DNA of 64,000 nt. Origin: Panagrolaimus kolymaensis (Eukaryota > Nematoda > Chromadorea > Rhabditida > Panagrolaimidae). Where the stretch lies: contig JAJQJQ010000023.1 in NCBI GenBank assembly GCA_028622995.1, positions 2,542,001-2,606,000 of the forward strand. Reading direction: 5' to 3'. Of the stretch, positions 25,985-37,474 are shown one piece after another; the stretch's first letter is position 1; each line of letters starts with the position of its first letter. Under the pieces are notes generated by a model that was given only the letters and a program-made list of their open reading frames with translations, made no database searches and was not told the DNA's origin. Position numbers and translations under genes: made by a program.

Positions 25985-26993
25985 TTTTTTTGTTGCAAAA
26001 TTATTTTTGGAAACAGCTTTATCCATTTTTTCTTTTCGTAGATGTCAATATTTTAAAATAAAAATATTTCTAACCCCAAAAATTTATTGGTTGTTTTTTT
26101 ACTTTTTAATTGTGCGTATTTTTTTCTTTTTGTTATAAAGCTTAATTAAATATTATATCATTTTGAAATTTTATAAATTTGTGATAAGCATGAGAAAATA
26201 ATTGCGCTAAAATAATAATTTTTAATAAACAACATAAATGTTCCTTTCCTTTTCGTAATTAATTCTTAGTTCCATAATCACTACAACAACAACAAAAAGG
26301 TACGTAAAATAATATAATTAAAAGTTTAAACAAAAAAAATAAAATATTTGGAAATCGGAGTAAAGTAAACTTTTGGCTTCAAACTAATAAATGATATCAA
26401 TCCATAAATTTTTAAATTTAATATAATTTTTATCAGACAAATTTTAAGTTAATTATAGAAAAAGTTTGCTAAAATTTTTCACCTGTTATAAATTTTCGGT
26501 GAAGTAACATTTCCGTGAATAAACAATATTATTAATAAAATTTCCATAAAAGCAAGCGATCAAATTACAAAATTTCATTAACCTATATTTTAGAACTTTT
26601 TTCCAAAAACAAAAAGACCTTTTCCAAAACTTGAAAAAGCATTTCCCTATAATTATCCCATGAGCTTACATACTTCTTTCTTTTTTATTTAGCAACAGCA
26701 ACATAAACAAAATTTATTCGTTATTCGTCGTTGCCAAGACGAATACATGCCTCGCACAATTTTACCTTTCTTTACCTCTTTTTTTGCCTTCTTTTTTTAA
26801 ACTTGAATTAACATTTTTATATTTATAAAGAAGTCGTCGTTTCCTTTGTGCTTTGACATAGTTTTAAATTAAACATTTTTATATTTCTTTTTATTCAATG
26901 AAAATAAATTTTTTCTAATTCTTTTGTAATTTTAATTGTAAATAGTATTTATTTGTTATTTTTATTTTTGGTAGCCTGATTTGGGAAGGAGTT
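25985..26993. other. Intergenic, very AT-rich
   Basis: About 1 kb with the BPHL polyadenylation signal at the left and a splice acceptor (TTTTTGGTAG) about 20 nt before the next ATG at the right. Nothing else can be supported. Confidence 0.5.
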
Positions 26994-28663
26994 ATGACAT
27001 CAAAGCCAGGTGGAAGATTTACAATACGTGTTAATTCGGATATATCTTCATCAAATTCATCCAACAATGCATCGGCTTCTTCAACATCATCATCGAGGCG
27101 AGCATCAGTTTTTAATAAAGAATCAGCAAATTTAAATTCTGCGGTACCAGATAATAGTAAATTTTACATTTATAATAGGCTAATTTTAACTTAAATTATT
27201 TTTTTAGTTGATGAATATTCGATAACGTTACCTTCAAGATTAACAGATTATAAGCCATCATTAAGGAATTCAATGCCTTCCATGTCTCGTCCGCGACATA
27301 TGAGCGCTGGATCAATTGGCAGTAGGCGAGGTACAACAAGTTCCAATCCACCTGATAGTTCAAGTGAAAATGGAAGTATATATGGAAATTTCAAAGGACT
27401 TAAGTATGTTATATTTTTTATTTTATTAATACGCAATTTTATGCAATTTGACGGCTTAGAATATCTTTGGGTAACTATAAATATTTGGGAATGAAGACTA
27501 TAGGCTCACATTTCGCTAAAAAAATACTAATATCATTTTTTAAAAGACACTTTTTCTTTGTTCATATTTAGTAAAGAGATATTCTGAAACTTCCATAAAG
27601 TTATAATTAATTTTTGTTTTTTTTAGTTCAAGAATGTCAACAGCAAATAGTCAAGGAGGGGGTGGCGGTGGTGTTATTGACTCAACCCATGTTCAATTAT
27701 ATTTACCTCGACGAGAATCTGTTGCATCTCCGCTAGGTGAAGTGTTATCGATACATCATCGACTACAAACCGCAGAAACTTCGGATGAACAAGAAAAAAA
27801 TGATCATCCTGAAGATTTCCCGAAGCTTGAATCCCCTCAACTTTCTCGTCCAGTGGAAACTTGGCGTAGATTGGGTAAACAAGTGGGTCCACCTCAATTA
27901 GAAAATGTTGTAAAACAAAAAAGCCATTATATCGGTGAAATTGTATTTCAATTAAATGAATGGGTATATTTTGGTGGAATTGAATCAAGTTTAAATCATA
28001 ATCTTCTTTGTCGATTAAATATTGAATTTATTATTGATGTGAGTGGCCCAGAATCGGATAATATGCTTCGAACAAGAACAGAAGTGCCATGTCTTTGTGG
28101 AAAAAGGACTCCACATTCGAGAACTACTCTCGCAATTCGAATTCGTGATGATTCAGTTGATGTGATGAAACCTGAATTTAAGGGTAATTCAAATTTAAAA
28201 ACGGGACCCAATAGCATCGGCGTGGAAGAAGAACAAGATATTACTGATTATTTTGAAGAAACTATTACCTATATTCAACGATCAATAGCTTCGGGGAAAT
28301 CAGTGCTAATATATTCCATGAAATGTCGAAATCGTGCCCCATCTTTTGCAGCGGCTTGGTTTATGCATGAACAAGGTTTAACTCGAATGCAAGCGATTGC
28401 AAAAGTTTCTCAGATTATTAATGATCAATTAAAGGTACGTAAAAATATGGTAAATTTCCATTTGCTCCATGGTTGAATCATAATTTTAGACAAGTAAAAT
28501 TCGACCGGGTTTGTGCATATCGGATAACATGCAACGAGCATTGCGTCGATGGCAAACAAGATTAAGCAAACGAAGTTCCTCAACAAAACCTACCGATAAT
28601 AATGGAATGATGGAAAGATTATTTGGAGTTCGAAAGGGTGGCGGAGGAGGAACATGGTCGTAA
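26994..28663 (+). CDS. Dual-specificity-phosphatase-like pseudophosphatase
   Basis: Four exons (26994-27156, 27208-27403, 27627-28434, 28490-28663), 446 residues. The first 200 or so residues are Ser/Asn/Gly-rich and look disordered. The C-terminal half has the dual-specificity phosphatase layout: VYFGGIESSLNHNLL (family: YLGN..AAN...L), IEFIIDVSG, a possible general-acid loop at IRIRDDSVD, the DITDYFEETITYIQ helix, and the strand plus P-loop SVLIYSMKCRNRAPSFAAAWFM. The active-site HCxxxxxR is here YSMKCRN-R: Tyr for His and Ser350 for the catalytic Cys, while Arg356 is kept. It should bind phosphate but not hydrolyse it, like STYX proteins. The tail has RPGLCISDNMQRALRRW. Function is inferred to be scaffold or substrate-trapping. 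It is not a decayed gene: frame and splice sites are intact. Confidence 0.8.
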
Positions 28664-29919
28664 CATTTTTTTGGGGTTTTAAATTATTACTTATTACTGT
28701 AGGATAAAGTTAAAGATTTTATAAAGATAAAAATTATTATTTATTTGATAAACGTTGATTTAAAAAAATTCAAATGGATAAAAACAACTTTATCGATTTT
28801 ACATTTTTCTTACAGTTTTGAAAACAAATTTTAACCTTTTTAATTTTTTTCAGTAAATAAAATTATTAAGTAAATTTAATTTAAGGTTAATGGCTTTAAA
28901 TAAAAAGAACTCGGTTGGTAAGTATTTTTGGGTTAAATTCGAACTCACAGGATATCAAAAAGCTTTGCACATCTTTAAAAAAAATACACGGAAAGCCGCT
29001 GTTTCATTTTCCCATTCTTTTATTGGTTTCATCGTCTCAGATTTCTAATAACATCATGGACAATAGACAACAACCATCTTTAGTCATTAAAATTTAATGG
29101 GTGATGGATGGAACGAGGGAGAAAAAGAGAGAGAGTTAATCGGTTTCCATAATATTAGATATTTTCTTGAATGTTGCCACTTTAGTCTTCTTTTTTTTAT
29201 TTCGAACATTCAAGTTTTGGTTTTCTTTTTTTTTCAAAACCGTCATATCCTTCCTTATCTTTTTTTGACAACCCATCATTGTTGGGACACACACAATAGC
29301 GCATTTTTTGTTGTCATCCATTCCAACGACGGCGACCCTAAATAATAGCAATTTGTCAGTGTGTTTTTAAACTTTTTTTAAAAACAAATTTTCATGCTCA
29401 TTTTTTTACTCGTCGCCTATTTTTGCCATGCCATTCTTACTTCCCCATTTTTGTTGTTTTGCGCAGTGTTTTATATTCTTTGTTATTTTTTTTCTTTCTT
29501 GAAAAGTATTCTGTCGAATAATACTCTCTTGAGATTTATTCTATCCCTTTTTCACAATGTCTTTTAAAGGAAGAAAAGGAGACAGCCTCAAGGGTTAGCC
29601 ATTTTTTCAAAAGTTTTGTTGTAAACTTTTTTTATGCGGGGGCATCTTTTTTTTTCTGCTGCTACTCCCGCTTGCATCGAATTGCTGCTGTTTGCTTCTT
29701 GGTTAAGGCGCGGTTTTTTTTAAGTCAAGAAGCTTTTTTTCATTCGAACATATTTCTCAGAATATTTTAACACCATCAAATGACTCATTACCACCATTCG
29801 AGCTGTGAAATATTTTAAAATTTAATTACCCCAATTTTTTAAAGTTTTCACTGGTGCTTGCTTCTCTGCGTTGAACTTTTTCATTTTTTCATTTTTGGTT
29901 TTCTTCATAAAGAAATGCA
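28664..29919. other. Intergenic, nothing recognised
   Basis: About 1.25 kb. Overlapping open frames on both strands near 29100-29350 are T- and A-run artefacts. A GAGGGAGAAAAAGAGAGAGAG purine tract lies near 29115. The probable acceptor of the next gene (CTTCATAAAG) ends 10 nt before its ATG, which is preceded by a two-codon upstream frame (ATG CAA TGA). Confidence 0.45.
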
Positions 29920-30965
29920 ATGAAAACATCGGTGGTATTAATTCTATGGGCAATATTTGAATTTTATGTGAAAAAATCAGAAGGAACTGGAGGAGTTAGG
30001 CAGCGAAATAGCAGCGTTCCAATTCGACAACTTATTCAAAGATCTCGACTTTCCTTACTTTTAGCTAAGAGAAATGGCACTGGCGGTGATGATGAAGATT
30101 GCGCTGTTTGTGATCCACTCGTTTGTCGAAACAGAGTCAGATTAGAAACTGAAGATTTATATTGTATGCGAAGTATAAACGAAGGTATTTTTTAAATCAT
30201 TGATTTTTTAAAATACAGAAAAAAATATGCTAAGATAAAGTTTGATTGAAATTAAAAATTTCAAATTCAAAAAATTCTCTGTAATTACCATTCAAAAGTA
30301 AATTTTATTCTCTATCATTCAGTCAACTATTTTATTTTTGTAATAAATTATTTCCAGAATTATTCTAGCCAAAATACATAAGCAGAGCAGTAGTTTCAAA
30401 TTTTTTTTAGATTTTTTTTTACCAGAAACTTTATTTTCATTGATTTTTCTAAAGATTATTTTAAAGTTAATAAAGTTTTTAATTTTGAGGTTATTAAATC
30501 AACGATTTTCATAGTGATAAGGATTTCCAAGCTTTGAAACCAAAACATTTTGAACATTATTTATTTTATAATTAGTTCAATTAAAAGTTTAATTATATTT
30601 TAGTTTTTGAACCAAATTAAAAAGCTCTATAATTTTCAGATACAGAAACTGAAATTGAAGAATGTGTGAATGAAACTGAATTACATTCAAATTTTAAAAA
30701 TCAATCGCATTTCGATGAAAGGGAAGGATGTGAAACGGATCATTCATGGGAACTTTGCTGGTGTCAAGCCAATCGCTTACCTCCAATTGGAGTGATAAAA
30801 GTTAAATCACGAATGCGTAAAATTCAAAATGTTGTACAAGAAAAGCGACTAAAAGGTATGATACCTAATTCATTCAATAATAATCATTACAATAATTTTT
30901 TCCCCATTTTTACTGGTATTCTTTCGTGCCTTTATTATTTGTTAATTGTAAATTATTTTTTATAA
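29920..30965 (+). CDS. Secreted, possibly GPI-anchored cysteine protein, unknown function
   Basis: Two exons (29920-30184 and 30640-30965), about 196 residues. MKTSVVLILWAIFEFYVKK is a likely signal peptide. Around residues 62-85 lie four cysteines in the pattern CAVCDPLVC...YC; exon 2 adds ECVNET, GCETDHSWELCWC and one more Cys in the tail. N-x-S/T sites (NSS, NGT, NET, NQS) suggest glycosylation. The protein ends in a hydrophobic stretch (FFPIFTGILSCLYYLLIVNYFL) without charged residues, typical of a GPI-attachment signal or a tail anchor. I do not recognise a family. A possible donor (AAAAG|GTATGA at about 30856) means the hydrophobic end could instead be intron, with an unseen final exon, so the 3' end is uncertain. 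Confidence 0.6.
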
Positions 30966-31908
30966 TTTCAATAAATTAAAATATTAAACGGTAGCTATGG
31001 TGAATTATCATTTCTGGAAATGCTAGATTTCTAAAACTTGTTGGACAATATAAATAATAATTGGCAAAAAAAAAGGATCTTACGTTACTACGGTTGATCA
31101 TATCTCAAAGAAAGCGTTTGTAATTTTTTTTTTTGCATTTTCGTTCGAAATAAACGGTACAGTATCACCCTTAATAAAATTTCCCCTTGGTTTAGCTTAT
31201 TATGATCTTCAAGAAATCCATTATTGCACTGAAAAACATTTCTATGAAATAATTTTTTGAAAAAGAGTTTTCGATAAAAAGCAAAAAATAAATATTTTCC
31301 CTTAAAAAACTTTCAAAAGAATTTTTTGACGGAATGTTATCACAAGCTTCCATCATTGCAATCATCATTGACTTCATTTTTTGAAGAATGTTATACCCCC
31401 AAGAGGGAGGAAAGGAAAGGCAAGCTTCTCCCCCATATTTTTTTTATCCTTCATCATGCAATCCAATATGTATTTGGTTTAGTTTTCTGGCAAAGAAAAA
31501 AAAATTGAGAAGGACTAAATTGGGTCAAAATAGAGATTTTTACCAACCACAACATCACAAAAAAGGGCGGTCAGTCAAACTTTAAGCGAGAAAAAAATGC
31601 CGAAAGCTTTGTGTTGAAACAAGCTTTAATCTTTTTCTTTTCATTGTCGACAGAAAAAAAAAATAGAGAGGAGCCAAAAAGCTAAAGAAGAAAAAAGAAA
31701 GAATCTATTTTTAATCTTACGTCAAATTTGTCGGAAGCTGCTTTTTCTTTTTTATTAGTCAGAATTTTAAATCTTTAAAGCTTAGTAAATTTTTTCAAAT
31801 CTTTAAGTAGACAACGATCATATACGGTATTCAGGTTTGAGTGTATCCATCATCGTTCATTATCTTTTCAATCCTTGATACTGCCATTCCACAACAACCT
31901 TGGCAATC
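30966..31908. other. Intergenic, purine/pyrimidine tracts
   Basis: About 0.94 kb, AT-rich, with A-rich blocks near 31655-31710. A possible acceptor (CGGTATTCAG) ends at about 31832, 76 nt before the next ATG. No gene is supported. Confidence 0.45.
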
Positions 31909-33690
31909 ATGTTAGTCCGCATGAGAAAATGGGTTCTTATTCACGATGATACAGCAACAAAAATCCGAAAAATTAGTCCATTTTTACTTTTGGCTCTTTT
32001 GATTGGTTATCTTTTATTTGGTGCTGGAGTTTTTTGGGTTTTTGAAAACCATCAATCCACTGTTCATTTCAATAAATTTTATATTGATTTAGCTGTTAAT
32101 CGGTAGATTGCTTTTTCTCATCAATGATAAACAACTAAAATTTTAGAAACAACTTTGCAAAAGAGATAACTCAAAAGATTTTCAATGAAACAAAAAATCT
32201 TTTTGTTATTATGGATTTGGATCAATCAAAGCGAGTTCAGGTTTGGTTGAAAATTAAATGCGCTTTATTAAATAAAACATTATTTTTCCGTTATTTTTTA
32301 TTTGGAATTGAATTCTTAAGCAAAAAAAGCAACAACAATACATTGGGTGGATTATTTTTTTCTTTATTTTTTTTAGTAGCTTTACCAAAACATAAGAATG
32401 TCAATGACATGACTTTATTGCTGAATTCAACGAACATGCACAAACTAAAAAAAAGTTACAATTGTTGTGAATAAAAAATTAAGCTTTGATTAAAGTCTTT
32501 CCGGCGAAACTTTTCTTTCTTTTCTTTTTAACTGACACAATCTTTACTAACAAATTTTAGAATTATCTCTTGCTATTTATTTTTTTTTGTAAGCGACTAT
32601 GAAGTCATAAATTTTTTTCCATAGTATTTTTGTTTAGTTTTAGAGCGTATTTTCCTTTCCTACAAAAAGCAAATGCCAAAAAAAGAGATTTAAATTTCAA
32701 AAATAAAGGAGGCAACTAAAAACCGATGGGAAAATGCAATAAAAAAAAGATAAAATAAAATTACATTGTTTCAACCAAAAATTTTTTAGGAGCAACTTGC
32801 TCACTCCCTCCGTAAATATGAATACCAATTTGATATTCCACGTCCAAAGAAGACAGAATGGAACTTTCAATCGTCATTAGCTTATGCTTGGAGTTTATTA
32901 ACAACTTTGGGTCATTCATACCAAGAACCTCGAACTAATGTTGGCCAATTATTTGCTTTAGTTTATACGATTATCGGTGTACCATTGTTTGTTATTACCC
33001 TTTTATTACTTGCTCACAAAATTGTTGCATATTTATGGGTATGTTTTTTTGTTGTACAAATTATTGTAGGAAAATACAAACATGGAAATTAATTTATTAT
33101 CTATCAAAAATACCGATTTTTTTTAGTCTTTTCCTGTTTAGATCTTCAAATTTTTATTAAAAAAAAAATCTTTTTTTGTTTTTTAGAAGAAAACTTTGGG
33201 TCACAAAAAGCGTAAACAACTATATATTTTTGCTGGAATTTTAACAATTTATCTTTTATTTTTACTTGGATTTGCGCTATTTTTATACAATAGCGAAATT
33301 GTTGATTCATTTTGGCGAGCAATCAATGTTGCTATTTATTCCGCTTTCACCGTTCACGTATGTTTTCTTTATTTTTCTTTCGCTAACAAAAAACAAAACA
33401 CATTGTTTTTTTGATATACTTTTTCTTTTCTTTTTTAGACCGCGGAATATGCTCGATTTAGTGAAGCTGATAGATTGTTAACACAATTTGCATCAACGAT
33501 CAGTTTATTATTGGGTCTTATTACCGTATATTATGGATTATTATTGTATCAAAATCATGAAATTGCTACAGATAAAGTTGCAAGTACTACACTACCTCCA
33601 ACTTCAGCTTTAACCACAAATGATATTCCACGCTTTCATGTCATCGTAGATGAAGCTGGTGAAACTAAACTCCAGACTGCCTCCACTTAA
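31909..33690 (+). CDS. Two-pore-domain potassium channel (TWK/K2P) homologue with degenerate filters
   Basis: Five exons (31909-32102, 32147-32240, 32790-33038, 33187-33357, 33439-33690), 319 residues. The fold is K2P: helix M1 (PFLLLALLIGYLLFGAGVFW), an extracellular cap region of about 80 residues, pore helix 1 with AYAWSLLTTLG, then QLFALVYTIIGVPLF, the very typical M2 start. M3 (IFAGILTIYLLFLLGFALF), a second re-entrant region and M4 follow, then a short tail. The selectivity filters are broken. Pore 1 reads TLGHSY (residues 135-140) where TIGYGN is expected; pore 2 reads YSAFTVHTAEYA (230-241) with no GFG/GYG. It is therefore unlikely to conduct potassium alone and may be a modulatory subunit. 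Intron and frame are intact. Identity as K2P is sure; function is inferred. Confidence 0.8.
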
Positions 33691-34256
33691 AATAAAAATA
33701 AAAAATATAACTTTTACACATGTGCGTTGCGTTGCGCTTTATCTCTTTTTCTTTCTTTTTTATTTTAGCTGCTGCTTTACTTCTTTTTTTTGAAATTTGT
33801 ATTCTTCCACATTTGCTGTTCTGTCATGATGTCTAAGCTTTCTTTTTTGTTTTGTTGTTTGCCGCTTAAAATGTTTAAAGTTTTTTTATAAAACAATAAT
33901 TAGAGAAAAATAAAAATGGAAACCAAAAGAAAAAAATTTTATAACAAAATTTGGGAAACAATACAAAAAACATTTATTGTTATTAAATGACTTCCCTGTG
34001 TGTGTGTCTTCAAAAAGACAACACGTATGAAAAACGGAGGCGCAATACAGAACAAAACAAAAATTGCCTAACCGGTGTAATACAGAGAGGGAGAGATACT
34101 TTTATGAAATAAAAAAATAAGAACAAATACACACAGAAGAAGCAATGATTGCTTTTTTTTAAATAAAAAAATGAATAAAATGCAACATTTGAAGATAACA
34201 AAAATTATTAAATTAAAGCAAATGGTTTCCAAAAGATATTAAAAAATATGGATAAT
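33691..34256. other. Spacer between convergent genes
   Basis: 566 bases holding both 3' ends. AATAAA for the + strand gene lies within 20 nt of its stop. A GTGTGTGTGT tract lies near 33997-34007. No gene is seen. Confidence 0.5.
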
Positions 34257-34822
34257 TTATTCAACGGTAAGAAGGGCAGCAGCATCACTCTCATCAGCTG
34301 CTTTTGCTTTTTTAGTTAAAACTTCTGCATCTTCGCCAGCGGGGCGTTTTTGAGCCTAAAAAAAGAAAAAAATGAATCAACCGAAATAAAAAATATGAAA
34401 GAAATAAAACCTTTTGTGGTGATTCGGCTTCTTCACCATTCTTTTCGGTTTCGACTGCCGCTGCAGTTCCATTTGTTTTGCCATTTTCTTTATGTTCGGT
34501 TTCGCTTTTATCAGAAGTTTTATCATTTTCTTCTACATCATCTTCATGATGATGTTTGTTGGCTTCTACTTCATCTTTATTGGCATCATCCTCTTCGACG
34601 CCAGTTTCAACTTCTTCGGTTGCAGCTGGGGCAGCTTTATCGGTGGGTTCTTCTTCTTCAGAAGGAGCACTAAAAAGAAAGATTTTTAAAATATGGCTTA
34701 AAAATATAGGTTGTTGCATACGGTCCAGAAGTTTCAATATCTTTCTTAGCTTCGGGATCAGCATCTGGTGGATTGGCTTCAACAACGGGTGTTTCAGCAG
34801 TGTTAAGTTCTTCGGTACTCAT
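34257..34822 (-). CDS. Highly acidic nuclear-type protein, unknown
   Basis: Three exons (34722-34822, 34411-34669, 34257-34355), 152 residues. The product is dominated by Glu, Asp, Ala, Lys and Thr, without hydrophobic core, so it is probably disordered. It has runs such as APSEEEEPTDKAAP and HHHEDDVEENDKTSDKSE, and near the end KRPAGEDAEVLTKKAKA, a plausible nuclear localisation signal. The overall look is that of prothymosin/parathymosin-like or histone-chaperone acidic tails, but the short motifs that define those families are not clearly present. Plus-strand open frames over it are shadows. An acceptor (TTTTCTTCAG) lies about 25 nt before the ATG. The gene is convincing from phase-matched introns and consistent coding bias; the role is unknown. 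Confidence 0.7.
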
Positions 34823-37474
34823 GTTTGAAATAATTAAAGTTAGCTGAAGAAAATTATTTCTTTAGCAAGGGTATTAAAAAATGAACAAACAAAGGGCTTG
34901 CTTGCCTATCAAGGACGTTTCAAAAATTGAGCGCCTTTTAAGGAAAGAAAAAATAAAAATAAATATAATTCGCGCAAAGCAACAATAAACGGGATGGTTT
35001 AGTAACAAATATGCGCAGCAACCAAAGAGAGATGAATGAAGACTCACGGATATCCGATATAATATGGAATAAGAAAGCTAATACATCCCTTAACGAACAG
35101 GAAAGGCAGCCACCTTAACCGCGAAAGGAATAGCGTCCAAGTCTCACACACCCCTCAAAAGCCAAACAACCAGGGAGCTGGCAAGGCAGTTAGTTGCATT
35201 TCGGGCTGACACTCCTCAATAAGGGCGGGCCCAAGTTTGCTATGTTTGTCCCTCAATGAGTGGAAACAAAAAATAGGACGTACAAACATCAAAGAAGGAA
35301 TGGGAAGGCCAACATAAAGAGAGCGTGTTGGTGTATGCTGGGTGTTAAATATGGACCAAGCCGCACAGAGAGAAAAGGGATGGACAACGTCCAAGGTCGT
35401 GTCCGGGTTTTTACGTACATTGCATCCACAAAATGGGGACGTCCGGCTTCATTCTTTCAAAACAGCGCGCGAAAATAAAAGAGAAAGAGACACTAAAGAA
35501 GGCAGCTGTCAAAAAAAAAAAAAGAGCTAAGAAATCGTGATAGCGTCCGTTGTTCGTAAGCAGGCAAAAAAGAGAAAAAATAATAAAGCTAAAGTATTAT
35601 AAAAAATTAGATAAAAAAAACTAGGCGCGTACTGTTTTGTTTGCAAAAAAGTTTTTTTTTCGTGAAAGAGAAACTTATGCAACTACACTAATAAAATAAT
35701 AACAAACAACTGAAAGTAATTAGTGCGTTTCTTTTTTTGATAAATAAATAGTAAACAAGCCAGAAAACATCGGTTGAAAAAAAGAAAGAGAAAGATTTCA
35801 AGCAAAAATAATGCAATAAAAAAACTTTAAAGCAGGAATGAAATTTTAATGGCGAAGCCAAAAGAGATAATGAAAAATAAAGGAAAATTTTTTTGAGGTA
35901 AAAAAACATTTGACCATCTCATCTCCTTTGTTCAGAAAAATAAAAGAATCGACTGCGCGAAACTCAATCCAATTCAACGATGAAAAAAAAGGAGAAAGAA
36001 AAAAAGAGGCAAACGCCGGACGCAAACTATTTCTTTTTAAAAATGGAGTAAAAAAAGAGAAGGTGAAGGCGACTTTGTATGTATGTATCCTAAAAAAAAT
36101 TGTAGAAGCAGGGATTCCATTTAAGATCTTGCGTGCATTAAAAAACAAATAAATTTCATAATTAAAACTAACAAAATAATTCTTTTCATGTTTACAAAAT
36201 CGCATTATTCTTGAAATTACTTATTTCTCTTATTTAAAAAGTAAAATAAAAAAAGAAAATCAAAAATCAACAAGATCTTGTTTTAAAAAATTTTTTTTCA
36301 AACAAACAAATGACGCTTTTTGAAATAGAAGATGTCTTCGTCGCACTAACAACTCTTTTATTTTTTTCTATCAGCCGTCCATTATTTTTTTTATTTTTTT
36401 TCCCGATGGATCTCCCCTATCAGTTGAGAAAGTGCACGTGAAAATACCACCTTGAAAGAAAGCTGAAATAAACACCACCCAACAAACAATCATTTGTCTT
36501 TTTCTTTTTAGGCGTCGTAATAAAATAATTGAAGTGAATTGAATTGATAAAAATGCAACAATGAAATACAAAAAAAAACTTTGTTTTATAAAATGCATTG
36601 AAACTTCATTTCCTGTTTTCTTCTTCGTGGCCATAAAAATAAGGTGTTTGGATTATTTTTTGTAAACATAGAAGACCAAATAAATAATGCAAAAATTATC
36701 TTTTATTGAAAATTTTAACAATCATAAAAAATTAAAACCAAACAAATTATCGTGGACTAAACAAAAATTTAAGAATAATAAAAAAGGATTTGAACTTACC
36801 AAAAAAACTGTAAAGTTGTTGTTTGTATGTAAAAGAGGCAATGTCAACGAACGAATGAGGGATAACAACGAGTGGTTTAACGAACGAATGAATATATGAA
36901 TGCTAGCCCAAAAGCCATTATTTTTCAGTTGATCAATGTAATGATGGAAATTGATCAAACGTGTGCTAAATTATAAAAAACAAAACAACCCAGAAAAATT
37001 AAAAAAAAAATCGCATGCTTTTTTTTGTCATCCGAATGTCTGTTTGACCAGGTGGATTGGTAATTGTGGAAATAGAAAGAGTGATAACACGAAAGAATCT
37101 GAAACTGCGATGGAAGATGCAGTTATGGAATGAATGGCTTTCATTGGACGACTGCGGATGGTGTACACAGGAATGGGGCTTTGTTGGGCTTACGGTGGAT
37201 GACTGACTGAGGTCATGATTGCACTCTTTAAAAACATTAATAAATATTATTGGAAATAAATAAATAAAGACGGGAACATAACAAACAATAAAATGGAACA
37301 TAAATAACAACAAAGAATATCAAAAAAGTAATAATAAAAGTTACCAAAAAAATAACTTTTTTTGTTTAGACTATTTAGAGAGATTATAATTATAAGAAGC
37401 GGTAAATGAAATATCAAGACTTACAAAATATGGTACTATATGTCATTTTGTAATTGAATCAATCAATCGCGATC
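34823..37474. other. Long intergenic region with a higher-GC island
   Basis: About 2.65 kb. From about 35040 to 35480 the sequence loses its homopolymers, becomes richer in G and C (CCGCGAAAGG, GGGCGGGCCC, GCGCGCGAAA) and is open in several frames on both strands, but no protein family is recognisable. It may be the core promoter/outron region of the acidic-protein gene or an old mobile-element remnant. The 119-codon open frame at 35846-36205 (-) is Phe/Lys low complexity and is not accepted. The rest is AT-rich with no feature. Confidence 0.45.

Noticed and set aside
29820..29840. TTTAATTACCCC, similar to the start of nematode SL1
   Set aside because: Only about ten bases match, with no donor GT or Sm site downstream as an SL RNA gene would need.
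35846..36205. 119-codon minus-strand open frame
   Set aside because: Phe/Lys/Ser low complexity from purine runs, matched by another open frame on the opposite strand; no acceptor before its start and no family resemblance.
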